This document shows positions 7,633 to 15,057 of a stretch of 39,482 nucleotides of DNA, piece after piece. A program made the translations under genes and the position numbers. The stretch is from Agrococcus baldri. GTDB lineage: Bacteria > Actinomycetota > Actinomycetes > Actinomycetales > Microbacteriaceae. A model generated the notes under the pieces. It made no database searches, was not told where the DNA came from, and worked only from the letters and a program-made list of their open reading frames with translations. Location: NCBI GenBank assembly GCA_007988785.1, contig BJUU01000025.1:1-39482 (forward strand), written 5' to 3'. Position 1 is the stretch's first letter, and every line of letters starts with the position of its first letter.

Positions 7633-8298
7633 ATGCGATTCCGCAACCACTCCACTGCACGAGCCGCGGCAGGGGCAGGAGCCCTGATCGTGGCAGGCGT
7701 CTTCGTCGGCAGCACGGTGCTGGCCGATGCCGCCGCCGAACCGGCGCCACCCGCAGCGAGCGACGAGGCGCAGCAGTTCACCACCCAGAACGGCACCATG
7801 CGCATCGCGCTGCCCGCCGGCTGGAGCGTCGACGACGAGAGCCGTGCGGAGCCCGGTGACGACGGCCAGCTGCGCTGGCAGAACCTCGTCACCTTCACCG
7901 CGCCCGACGGCACGGCGCTGTTCTACTACGACGGCACCGGCTCCGACACCGGCATCCCGCTGCACGACTGGGGCGTCACCGAGCGTGCCGAGGGTCGGCA
8001 GGGACTGGAGGCGGTCGGCTGGTGGCAGCAGACCGACCACGGCATCAGTGCCGACGTGATGCTCACCGACCCGGCAGCCGGTGACCCGGATGCGCCGCCG
8101 GCGGGCGTGGTGACGCACGAGGGCATCGAGCGCAACCACGTGCTGCGCATGTCGGCCGACGCCGGCGGCACGCCCATCCCGCAGTTCGCCTCGACCGCCG
8201 AGGCCGAGCAGTGGCTGGCGGGTCGTGCGCCGCAGCAGGCGCTCGCGGTGATCAGCTCGGCCGAGCTGCTGCCGGTGCCGGGCGACGCGCTGCCCTGA
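7633..8298 (+). CDS. Exported protein, tandem paralogue 2 (no lipobox)
   Basis: A 221-residue member of the tandem family. The N-terminus is a signal or anchor (about residues 10-33, AAAGAGALIVAGVFVGSTVL) but has no Cys, so unlike its siblings it is not a lipoprotein; it is either secreted or membrane-anchored. It also lacks the long Pro/Thr linker. The domain FTTQNGTMRIALPAGWSVDD...WQNLVTFTAPDGTALFYYDG is close to that of paralogue 3, and the C-terminus FASTAEAEQWL...LPVPGDALP is conserved. The start is fixed by AAGGAGG 6 bases before the ATG. Function unknown. Confidence 0.85.
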   Translation: MRFRNHSTARAAAGAGALIVAGVFVGSTVLADAAAEPAPPAASDEAQQFTTQNGTMRIALPAGWSVDDESRAEPGDDGQLRWQNLVTFTAPDGTALFYYDGTGSDTGIPLHDWGVTERAEGRQGLEAVGWWQQTDHGISADVMLTDPAAGDPDAPPAGVVTHEGIERNHVLRMSADAGGTPIPQFASTAEAEQWLAGRAPQQALAVISSAELLPVPGDALP

Positions 8299-8321
8299 GC
8301 ATGCCATCAGCGAGATGCCCG

Positions 8322-8352
8322 GCGGGGGCGCTGCCCAGAGCGGCGCCCCCGC
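8322..8352 (+). terminator. Strong GC hairpin after paralogue 2
   Basis: Perfect 10-bp stem (GCGGGGGCGC at 8322-8331 with its complement at 8343-8352) around an 11-base loop, 24 nt after the stop. No T-run follows, as is usual for terminators in this GC range. Confidence 0.6.
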
Positions 8353-8425
8353 TGCGCTGCTCGTCGGGATGCGCCCGGTGGCATCGAGGTCCTGGGCCAT
8401 GCCGGACATGTCTCTGTGAGCGGCC

Positions 8426-8459
8426 GTAACCAGACGCTGCCTCCGGACATGTCTGGGGG
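8426..8459 (+). promoter_or_regulatory. Regulon motif GTAACC-N13-GGACATGTC upstream of paralogue 3
   Basis: GTAACC at 8426-8431, 13 bases, GGACATGTC at 8445-8453 followed by TGGGGGAGC. The box ends 41 nt before the ATG at 8494. The GTAACC half equals that upstream of the sigma gene. An additional orphan GGACATGTC lies at 8404-8412, exactly 41 bases before this box, without a GTNACC partner at the right spacing. Confidence 0.6.
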
Positions 8460-8493
8460 AGCGCCGACCACGCACCGAGCGAAGGAGCCGCAC

Positions 8494-9333
8494 ATGCGCA
8501 TGCTGACCCGTCCCACCGCACGTACGCTCGCACTGTCGGCCGGCGGCGTCGCCATGGTCGTGGTGCTCGTTGGCTGTGCCGGTGCCGGTGCCGGTGCCGA
8601 GCAGCCGCAGGCGCCGGCCATGCCGACGGCCGAGGCAGCAGCCCCGGAGCGCACTGAACCCGTTGCGGCCGGGCCGACGACGGAGACGGCCGCCAACGAC
8701 GAGCCGACCACGGTGACGCCGCCGGCGAGCGACGTGGGGGATGACGCGGCGGACGCGGCGGAGGGCGACGAGGCCGGCCGATCCGGGCCGCCGTTTGTGC
8801 AGCACGAGGAAGAGCTCTGGACCTTCGAGACGCAGAACGGCACCATGCGCGTCGTGCTGCCCGCCGACTGGTCGGTCGCCGACACGAGCACGAGCCTGAT
8901 GAACCATGACGGCGAGGATCAGTGGAACAACTTCCTGGTGCTGACCGCGCCGGACGGCACGGTGCTGCGCTACTACGACGGCTACGGCGACGACGTCGGC
9001 GCTGCCTGGGAGGAGTTCGAGGTGGTCGAGCAGCGGGCGACGGCGAGCGGCCAGCTGGCGATCGCCTACTGGGGGGCCGTGGGCGACCGCGTGACGGCCG
9101 ACGTGATCCTGGGCGGGCTCGCCGACAGCGGTGAACCGCTCGACCAGGTGTGGCACGAGCGCGTCGGCCGCAACCACATGATGGGTCTCTCCACAGCCGA
9201 CGGCGGTGGCCTGTACTGGTTCGACTCCGTGGCCGAAGCGGAGGCGTTCCTCGCCAGCGACGCGGCGCAGCAGGCGCTCGACGTCCTGGAGACCGTCGAG
9301 CTGCTGCCGGTCGACCAGTACGCGATGCCGTAG
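8494..9333 (+). CDS. Envelope lipoprotein, tandem paralogue 3
   Basis: A 279-residue lipoprotein: hydrophobic signal with lipobox VLVGC (Cys at residue 28), then a Thr/Pro/Asp/Glu-rich linker. The mature domain starts at FETQNGTMRVVLPADWSVAD and continues with FLVLTAPDGTVLRYYDGYGD, ending FDSVAEAEAFL...LPVDQYAMP. It is nearest to paralogue 2, so these two are probably the younger duplication. The ATG at 8494 is chosen because GAAGGAG stands 6 bases before it; the in-frame ATG at 8416 would read through the promoter-like motif. Function unknown. Confidence 0.85.
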   Translation: MRMLTRPTARTLALSAGGVAMVVVLVGCAGAGAGAEQPQAPAMPTAEAAAPERTEPVAAGPTTETAANDEPTTVTPPASDVGDDAADAAEGDEAGRSGPPFVQHEEELWTFETQNGTMRVVLPADWSVADTSTSLMNHDGEDQWNNFLVLTAPDGTVLRYYDGYGDDVGAAWEEFEVVEQRATASGQLAIAYWGAVGDRVTADVILGGLADSGEPLDQVWHERVGRNHMMGLSTADGGGLYWFDSVAEAEAFLASDAAQQALDVLETVELLPVDQYAMP

Positions 9334-9439
9334 ACGTCGGCGCGCGAGCATCGATCCGTCGTCTCGAGCTCCAGGCTCGGTCGAGCTGCTCGACGAGCGG
9401 ACTTGACCCTGTGGTGGGCACAGCGTGTCTGCTCGTCGC

Positions 9440-10981
9440 ATGATCACCGCTGCCCCAACCCCGAGCCCCTCCCGTCCCCGACGCATCCGGCCGCTGCTCG
9501 CCGCCGGCGCGGCGGTGCTGCTGCTCTCCGCGTGCGCTGGCGGTGCACCGCCGCCCGAGCCGAGCGCCGACGCCTCCCTGGATCGCTTCTACCAGCAGCA
9601 GCCGGCCTTCGAGGCCTGCGAGATCCCGGTGCCGGGCGCTGATCCCGTGGCCGGCGAGTGCGCGCAGCTGGAGGTGCCGATCGACTACGAGCAGCCGGAG
9701 GGCGACGTCGCGCAGGTGGCCGTGTTCCGCATCGAGGCAACGGGCGACGCGCCGATCGGCTCGCTGCTCGTCAACCCCGGGGGTCCGGGCTTCCCGGGGA
9801 TCGGGTTCGCGGCGCAGATGGCGCAGGCCTGGGCCGGCAGCCTCGTCACGGAGCGCTTCGATCTCGTCGGCTTCGATCCGCGCGGCACGGGTGCCACGAC
9901 GCCCGCCGTCGACTGCCTCACCGATGCGGAGCGGGAGACCGACGCCGTGACGGCGAGCCGCCTCACGATCGAGGGCGTGCCGCCGCTGGTGGAGAGCTGT
10001 GCCGACAGCGTCGGCGGCGTCGACGCGCTCGCTCACCTGGGCACCCGAGACGTCGCGCGCGACATGGATGTGCTCCGCGGCGTGCTCGGCGACGAGGAGC
10101 TGAGCTATGCGGGTTCCAGCTATGGCACGCGGCTGGGCGCCGTCTACGCCGAGATGTTCCCGGAGCGGGTGCGCGCCCTGGTGCTCGACGGCGCGATGGA
10201 TCCGCACAGCGGCACGCTCGAGCGTCGGGAGGTGCAGTGGGCCGGTCTGCAGCGCTCGTTCGAGCAGTTCGCCGAGTACTGCGTCGCGCAGGGCGACTGC
10301 CCGCTGGGCGAGGATGCGGCGGGAGCGACGGCTGCCTACCAGCAGCTCGTGCGACCGCTCATCGACGAGCCGCTGCCCACCGGCGACGGCCGCACCCTCA
10401 CCTTCGATGCGGCGAACGACGCCGTCGTGACCGCGATGTACAGCGAGGAGACCTGGCCCGTCCTGGTGACCGGGCTGACTCGACTGTCGCAGGGCGGCGG
10501 CGAGACCATGCTGGCGGTGCGGGACGCCTATCACGGCCGCACTGCGGAAGGCACGTATCCGAACGATGCCGAGGCGACGCTCGCGATCAACTGCCTCGAC
10601 GAGGATCGCTTCTCGCCGCAGGGACAGGCCGAGCTGATGGAGTCGGCGCTCGCCAGCGCGCCGTTCCTCGACCCGGGCACCGAGATCGAGCCGGTCGCCG
10701 ACGCCTGCGAGGGCTGGCCGGTCGAGCCCACGCTTGGCTTCCCGCACGCGACGGGCATCGAGGGGCTGCCTGCCACCCTGACGGTCTCCGTGACGGGTGA
10801 CGGCCTCACTCCGCACTCCGGCGGGATCAGCATGGCCGAGACGCTCGGCGGCAGCCTGCTCACGGTCGAGGGCGAGCAGCACGGCACGCTCGTCTCTGGC
10901 AACGAATGCGTCGATGCGGCGATCGCGTCCTACCTGGTCGACCTCGAGACGCCGGATGCGGGGGCGACCTGCACGCGCTGA
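9440..10981 (+). CDS. Alpha/beta hydrolase lipoprotein, tripeptidyl aminopeptidase-like
   Basis: A 513-residue secreted hydrolase of the SlpD/tripeptidyl-aminopeptidase type. A signal with lipobox LLLSAC (Cys about 32) is followed by the oxyanion segment NPGGPGFPG, FDPRGTG, the nucleophile elbow GSSYGTRLG (Ser227), the acid Asp454 in GDGLTP and His481 in GEQHGT. All three catalytic residues are therefore present. Family members release short peptides from protein N-termini outside the cell. The start may instead be the GTG at 9425; neither has a strong ribosome-binding site. The sigma-regulon motif is not present upstream. Confidence 0.88.
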   Translation: MITAAPTPSPSRPRRIRPLLAAGAAVLLLSACAGGAPPPEPSADASLDRFYQQQPAFEACEIPVPGADPVAGECAQLEVPIDYEQPEGDVAQVAVFRIEATGDAPIGSLLVNPGGPGFPGIGFAAQMAQAWAGSLVTERFDLVGFDPRGTGATTPAVDCLTDAERETDAVTASRLTIEGVPPLVESCADSVGGVDALAHLGTRDVARDMDVLRGVLGDEELSYAGSSYGTRLGAVYAEMFPERVRALVLDGAMDPHSGTLERREVQWAGLQRSFEQFAEYCVAQGDCPLGEDAAGATAAYQQLVRPLIDEPLPTGDGRTLTFDAANDAVVTAMYSEETWPVLVTGLTRLSQGGGETMLAVRDAYHGRTAEGTYPNDAEATLAINCLDEDRFSPQGQAELMESALASAPFLDPGTEIEPVADACEGWPVEPTLGFPHATGIEGLPATLTVSVTGDGLTPHSGGISMAETLGGSLLTVEGEQHGTLVSGNECVDAAIASYLVDLETPDAGATCTR

Positions 10982-10986
10982 GGTCA

Positions 10987-11018
10987 CCTCGGGCGCGAGC
11001 GACGGGGCACGCCCGAGG
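10987..11018. terminator. Bidirectional terminator between convergent genes
   Basis: CCTCGGGCG at 10987-10995 pairs perfectly with CGCCCGAGG at 11010-11018 around a 14-base loop. It lies in the 38-base gap between the hydrolase stop and the convergent flavin-binding gene, so it can serve both. Confidence 0.6.
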
Positions 11019-11019
11019 C

Positions 11020-11526
11020 CTACTCCGACTGAGGCTCGCGCTCCGCCCGCTGTCGCACGAGCTCCTCCACCGCCTGCGGCAGCGTCTCCTCGAAGTCGAT
11101 CAGCTTCGCCCAGGTGGGCGTGATGACCACCCGCACCATGCCGTCGACGTAGAGCGAGCGGATCTCGCGCTCCCACTCGACGCGCTGCTCGGCCGTCATC
11201 TCGTAGGTGGTGTTCGCCTCGACGTACTCGTCGGGGATGCCGTCGGTGGCGTCGAGCTCTGCCGTGCCGCGGATCAGCAGGATCGCGGGCGGGTGCACCT
11301 CGGTGTCGATCGTGAGCGCGACCGCCGGGTTCTGCCGCAGGGCCGGCAGCTTCTGTGCGTTCGGCGGCGTGCAGAACACGAGCGTCGAGCCGTTCCAGGA
11401 GAACCCGATGGGGATGGCGCGCGGCGTGCCGTCGCGGGCGACGTAGGCGAGCCGGGCGATGTCGCGGGCCAGCAGCTCGCGGCTGAGCGGCTTCTCGAGC
11501 ACGGCGGCGACGGCGTTCGGCTGCAT
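11020..11526 (-). CDS. Pyridoxamine 5'-phosphate oxidase family protein
   Basis: A 168-residue split-barrel FMN/F420-binding protein. RLAYVARDGTPRAIPIGFSW and LVFCTPPNAQKLPALRQNPAVALTID are the standard first strands and phosphate-binding region of the PNPOx-like superfamily. An ATG at 11526 is preceded by GGGAGGATCACC. Such stand-alone proteins often reduce or bind small molecules with flavin or F420; true PNPOx (PdxH) activity is unlikely because the PdxH C-terminal signature is missing. It is the last gene of a four-gene leftward group of redox genes. Confidence 0.85.
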   Translation of the reverse strand: MQPNAVAAVLEKPLSRELLARDIARLAYVARDGTPRAIPIGFSWNGSTLVFCTPPNAQKLPALRQNPAVALTIDTEVHPPAILLIRGTAELDATDGIPDEYVEANTTYEMTAEQRVEWEREIRSLYVDGMVRVVITPTWAKLIDFEETLPQAVEELVRQRAEREPQSE

Positions 11527-11591
11527 GGTGATCCTCCCGATCGGTGCGCGATCAGGCTAGACAGGGGCGCCGCCCCCGACAACACCCCGCT

Positions 11592-12233
11592 TCAGGAACT
11601 GATCGCCGGCGCCCGGCGCACGTAGGTCTCATCCTCGACCTGCGCGGCCGTGAAGGCGGCGATGTCGGCGCGGCCGATGGCGAAGCCGATGCGGTCGGTG
11701 CCGAAGAAGCCCGCCCGCACTCGGCCGGTCTTCGGGCCGTCGTTCGGCGCGGTGAAGCGCACGATCGTCCAGCGCAGGTCGGGCTGCATCACGAGTGCGC
11801 TCATGCCCTGCATCTCGTCGTAGGCGCGGCGCAGGAACGTGCGGGCGATGAAGCCGATGAGGCGCGACTGGAGGGTCGCGCGCTCGTGCGGGTCGGCGAC
11901 GCTCGGGGTGCCCTGGCCGATGTACCGGTCGACGCCGTGCTTCCGCATCGACGCGGTGATGTGGCGTGCGCCCTCGACGAGCGGCAGGCCCGTCGCCTTC
12001 CGATCCATGCTGGGCCCGAGCGCGCTCACGATCGCGTCGGCGCCGGCGATCGCGCCGTCGATGCGCTCGGCGTCGGCCATCTCGCCGATCACCACGCGCA
12101 CGCGCTCGCCCCAGCGATCGGGCACCTTGCCGGCGTCGCGCGCGTAGGCGGTGACGGTGTGGCCGCGCTCGAGCAGCTCGTCGACCGTGAGGGATCCGAT
12201 GGCGCCGGTGGCGCCGAAGACGGTGATGTGCAT
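11592..12233 (-). CDS. NAD(P)H-binding protein (atypical SDR, NmrA/YwnB-like)
   Basis: A 213-residue atypical SDR. The N-terminus ITVFGATGAIGSLTVDELLERGH carries the GxxGxxG nucleotide-binding loop of the NAD(P)H-binding 10 family, followed by ADAIVSALGPSM and the C-terminal AIGRADIAAFTAAQ. There is no classical YxxxK. Members often act as NADPH-dependent reductases or redox sensors. An AGGAGC precedes the ATG. Only 19 bases separate it from the upstream LLM oxidoreductase stop, so they are probably co-transcribed. Confidence 0.85.
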   Translation of the reverse strand: MHITVFGATGAIGSLTVDELLERGHTVTAYARDAGKVPDRWGERVRVVIGEMADAERIDGAIAGADAIVSALGPSMDRKATGLPLVEGARHITASMRKHGVDRYIGQGTPSVADPHERATLQSRLIGFIARTFLRRAYDEMQGMSALVMQPDLRWTIVRFTAPNDGPKTGRVRAGFFGTDRIGFAIGRADIAAFTAAQVEDETYVRRAPAISS

Positions 12234-12252
12234 GGGTGCTCCTGGGCGTGGT

Positions 12253-13272
12253 TCAGCGGGAGAGGATGTGGCGCACGGCGGGCGCGACGACGTCGCCGAA
12301 GCGGGCGATGCTGCCCTGCACCATCTGCTTCGGCATGCCGCCGAGGTCGACCTGGCCGAGGAAGCGGTCGGCCCCGAGCTGCGACTGCAGGTCGAGGATC
12401 TTCTCGATCACCTCGTTCGGCCCGCCCACCATGAGCGCGCCGCGGCGAGCGGCCAGCGCCCGCATGCTCGGCTCGTCGACGTGCCAGCCGCGGCCGCCGT
12501 TCGTCTCGGGCGAGAGGTAGCGCCGGTAGTAGGGGTAGAAGTCGGTCAGCGCCTGCCCGGCGGTGTCGCCGACGTAGAAGTGGCTGGTGATCCCGACGGT
12601 CAGCCGCTCGTCGGCATGGCCGGCGTCGCTGCCCGCGCGGCGGTAGAGCTCGATGAGCTGCTTGGCATGATCGATGCTGCCGCCGATCAGGCCGAGCGCC
12701 ATGGGCAGGCCGAGCCGGCCGGCGCGCACCGCGCTCGAGGGCGTGCCGCCGACCGCGACCCACACGGGCAGCTGCCCGCTCGCGCGCGGGGCGACCGGCG
12801 CATCCTCGAGCGCCGGCCTGAACCGCCCGCTCCACGTGACCCGCTCCTCGTCGCGGATGCGCAGCAGCAGCCCGAGCCGCTCGTCGTACAGCTCGTCGAA
12901 CTGCGCCACGTCCTGACCGAAGAGGGCGAACGGCTCGACGAAGGCGCTGCGGCCCGCGATGATCTCGGCGCGGCCGTGGCTGACGAGGTCGAGGGTCGCG
13001 AAGTCCTGGTAGACCCGCACCGGGTCGTGCACGCTGAGCACGCTCGCGGTGGTCGTGAGGCGGATGCGCCGGGTCGCGCGGGCGATCGCGGCATGCAGCA
13101 CGGCGGGGGAGGAGACGGCGAAGGCCGGCGAGTGGTGCTCGCCGATGCCGTACACGTCGAGGCCGTGCTGCTCGGCGAGCACGCCGTACTCGACGATGTC
13201 GTCGATGCGGCTCGCGGCGGTGTCGCCGCTGTCGGGGTTGATGTCGGAGAGCGAGAAGACGCCGAGCTCCAT
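12253..13272 (-). CDS. LLM class flavin-dependent oxidoreductase
   Basis: A 339-residue luciferase-like monooxygenase. Starting at the ATG at 13272 the protein begins MELGVFSLSDINP, with YGIGEHHSPAFAVSSP, TTTASVLSVHDPVRVYQDFA and GRAEIIAGRSAF; the EHH and AGR motifs are typical of the alkanal-monooxygenase-like subgroup. The C-terminal MVGGPNEVIEKILD is also standard. The open frame extends upstream to 13527, but that part overlaps the next gene. It uses FMNH2 or F420H2; the substrate is unknown. Confidence 0.9.
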   Translation of the reverse strand: MELGVFSLSDINPDSGDTAASRIDDIVEYGVLAEQHGLDVYGIGEHHSPAFAVSSPAVLHAAIARATRRIRLTTTASVLSVHDPVRVYQDFATLDLVSHGRAEIIAGRSAFVEPFALFGQDVAQFDELYDERLGLLLRIRDEERVTWSGRFRPALEDAPVAPRASGQLPVWVAVGGTPSSAVRAGRLGLPMALGLIGGSIDHAKQLIELYRRAGSDAGHADERLTVGITSHFYVGDTAGQALTDFYPYYRRYLSPETNGGRGWHVDEPSMRALAARRGALMVGGPNEVIEKILDLQSQLGADRFLGQVDLGGMPKQMVQGSIARFGDVVAPAVRHILSR

Positions 13273-13288
13273 GCGAGGTCGCTGCCGG

Positions 13289-14221
13289 TCAGTCGATCGC
13301 GATGACGAGCTTGCCGAGCGTGCCCGCCGCGAAGTCGCCGAGCGCATCCGCCGCCTGGTCCAGGCTGTAGACGCGCTGCACCGTGACGCTCGTGCGCCGC
13401 TCGGCCTGGTTGCCGGCGACGCGCTCGAGGGTCTCGGGCGCCGGGTGGGCGTAGATCGAGACGACCCGCACGCCTTCGGCCGGCACGTCGTCGGCGCTGC
13501 GCAGCATCGTCGAGACGAAGGCGCCACCGGGTGCGATCGCCGGCACGAGCGGCAGCGGAGCGCCCGCGAAGTGCAGCACCGCGGCGACGCCGGCGGGTGC
13601 GATCGCGAGCACCTGCTGGGCGACGTCGCCGGTGTGGTCGACGGTGTGCGCGGCGCCGAGGCGCGTGACGAGCTCGATCTTCTCGGCCGTGCGCGCGGTG
13701 GCGATGACGGTCGCGCCCGCGCGCACCGCGAGCTGCAGCGCCTGCTGGCCGACGCCGCCGGTGGCGCCGACGACGAGCACGCTGGTGCCCGCGGCGATCT
13801 CGGCGGCGTCGATCGCGTTCACGGCGGCGGTGCCGGCGAGCCCCAGGCCCGCGCCCTCCTGGAAGGCGATCGTCTCGGGCAGGTGCGCGATGCCGACCGC
13901 GACCGGCACCGTCACGTACTCCGCGAACGAGCCATCGCCGAGGAAGTCCTTGGTCACGACGCCGAAGACGCGATCGCCCGTCGCGTAGCCCTCGACGCCC
14001 TCGCCGACGGCGTCGATCTCGCCGGCGAAGTCCTTGCCGAGCACGACCGGGAAGCGGTGCTCCATCATGCCTCGCAGGCCGCCGCTCGCGACCGAGAGGT
14101 CGAAGCCGTTCACCGATGCGGCGCGCACGCGCACGCGCACCTCGCCGGCCGCCGGCTGCGGCATGTCGATGGTGGTCACTTCGGGTGCCCGATCGTGGGC
14201 GCTCAGCACAACTGCCTGCAT
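13289..14221 (-). CDS. NADP-dependent MDR-family oxidoreductase (quinone reductase-like)
   Basis: A 310-residue medium-chain dehydrogenase/reductase without the structural zinc site. AGEVRVRVRAASVNGFDL is the GroES-like domain; GATGGVGQQALQLAVRAGATVIATA is the Rossmann fold; RVYSLDQAADALGDFAAGTLGKLVIAID closes the protein, as in quinone oxidoreductases. I place the start at 14221, where homologues begin (MQAVVLSAHDRAPE), not at the upstream ATG at 14299, which lies across the operator-like repeats. It heads the leftward operon 14221-11020 and is divergent from a TetR gene that probably controls it. Confidence 0.9.
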   Translation of the reverse strand: MQAVVLSAHDRAPEVTTIDMPQPAAGEVRVRVRAASVNGFDLSVASGGLRGMMEHRFPVVLGKDFAGEIDAVGEGVEGYATGDRVFGVVTKDFLGDGSFAEYVTVPVAVGIAHLPETIAFQEGAGLGLAGTAAVNAIDAAEIAAGTSVLVVGATGGVGQQALQLAVRAGATVIATARTAEKIELVTRLGAAHTVDHTGDVAQQVLAIAPAGVAAVLHFAGAPLPLVPAIAPGGAFVSTMLRSADDVPAEGVRVVSIYAHPAPETLERVAGNQAERRTSVTVQRVYSLDQAADALGDFAAGTLGKLVIAID

Positions 14222-14256
14222 GGCTCTTCCGTCCTTCTGTCGTCCGAGGAAGCAAT

Positions 14257-14311
14257 CGGAGCAGACGCTCCACTTGCATCCAACCAGAAAGCGGAGCAAC
14301 TATTCCAGTTT
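14257..14311. promoter_or_regulatory. Twin operator-like sites between oxidoreductase operon and tetR
   Basis: Two copies of a 20-base site, CGGAGCA-N5-TCCA-N-TT, lie at 14257-14276 and 14292-14311. The first contains GGAGC-N4-GCTCC, a perfect 5-bp dyad. They occupy the 104-base gap between divergent genes, the expected place for TetR operators. A possible promoter for the regulator (TTGCAT, 18 bases, AACTAT) overlaps the second copy. Confidence 0.5.
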
Positions 14312-14325
14312 GTTAGGATCGGTCC

Positions 14326-14961
14326 ATGACGAGTGCCGAGCGGCCGCTGCGCGCCGATGCCGAGCGCAACCGCCGCGCGATCATCGCCGCCGCGGCGACC
14401 GTCTTCGCGCAGGAGGGCACCGCGGTGACGCTCGAGCGCATCGCGGCTGCTGCCGGGGTCGGGGTCGGCACCGTCTACCGCCGCTTCGCGTCGGTGCAGG
14501 ATCTCGTGGCTGTCGTGCTCGAGGAGAAGATGCGTGCCTACGCCGATCGCACCGAGCGGGCGGCGGCGGATGCGGCGGGGCAGCCATGGGAGGCGTTCCG
14601 CGACTACGTCATGTTCCTGCTCGAGCAGCAGGCGGCCGACCTGGCGTTCAGCGATGTGCTGCTCGCGCCCCGCGGCGCCTCCGACGTCTTCCAGGCCGAG
14701 AAGGCACGCGCGTTCCGCGCCTCGGTCGAGCTCGTCGGTCGCGTGCGGGAGGCCGGCGCGGTGCGCGCCGAGTTCGACCACAGCGATCTGCTGCTCATGC
14801 AGCACGCGAACGCCGGCCTGCTGCGCGGCACGCAGCGCGCGGCGCCGCAGGCGTGGCGGCGCTTCGGCGAGTACATGCTCGAGGCGTTCCGCGCCGAGGG
14901 CGGCGCGCTCACGCCGCCGCCGAAGCTGTGGACGCGCGCGCTGCGCGCCAGCGAGGCCTGA
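14326..14961 (+). CDS. TetR/AcrR family transcriptional regulator
   Basis: A 211-residue TetR regulator. RNRRAIIAAAATVFAQEG, then LERIAAAAGVGVGTVYRRF (helix-turn-helix) at about residues 13-60 is canonical, followed by an all-helical ligand-binding part. The C-terminal domain is the type annotated as SbtR-like. It is divergent from the quinone-reductase operon and likely represses that operon and itself through the twin sites in between. A 6-bp hairpin at 14987-15000 follows as a probable terminator. Confidence 0.92.
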   Translation: MTSAERPLRADAERNRRAIIAAAATVFAQEGTAVTLERIAAAAGVGVGTVYRRFASVQDLVAVVLEEKMRAYADRTERAAADAAGQPWEAFRDYVMFLLEQQAADLAFSDVLLAPRGASDVFQAEKARAFRASVELVGRVREAGAVRAEFDHSDLLLMQHANAGLLRGTQRAAPQAWRRFGEYMLEAFRAEGGALTPPPKLWTRALRASEA

Positions 14962-14986
14962 GCGGCCGGCCCACGGCTCACGACCT

Positions 14987-15000
14987 CACCCGTGCGGGTG
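14987..15000 (+). terminator. Short hairpin after tetR
   Basis: CACCCG / CGGGTG with a 2-base loop, 26 nt after the stop. The stem is short, so the call is tentative. Confidence 0.35.
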
Positions 15001-15057
15001 ATGAGCGTCGCCCGCGCGAGCGTCGCGTCAGCGAGCGCTGCGCTGCACGCTCGAGGC

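Noticed and set aside
8252-8298. Transposase or insertion sequence near the tandem paralogues
   Set aside because: No terminal inverted repeats or transposase motifs; the duplication looks like simple tandem duplication.
9402-9429. Further copy of the sigma-regulon motif before the alpha/beta hydrolase
   Set aside because: TTGACC and TGTCT are present but spacing is 17 instead of 18-19 and GGACA is missing.
8252-11176. 974-codon open frame on the minus strand
   Set aside because: It lies antisense to four well-supported genes and consists of Arg/Ala/Gly/His-rich translation typical of the mirror frame of high-GC genes.
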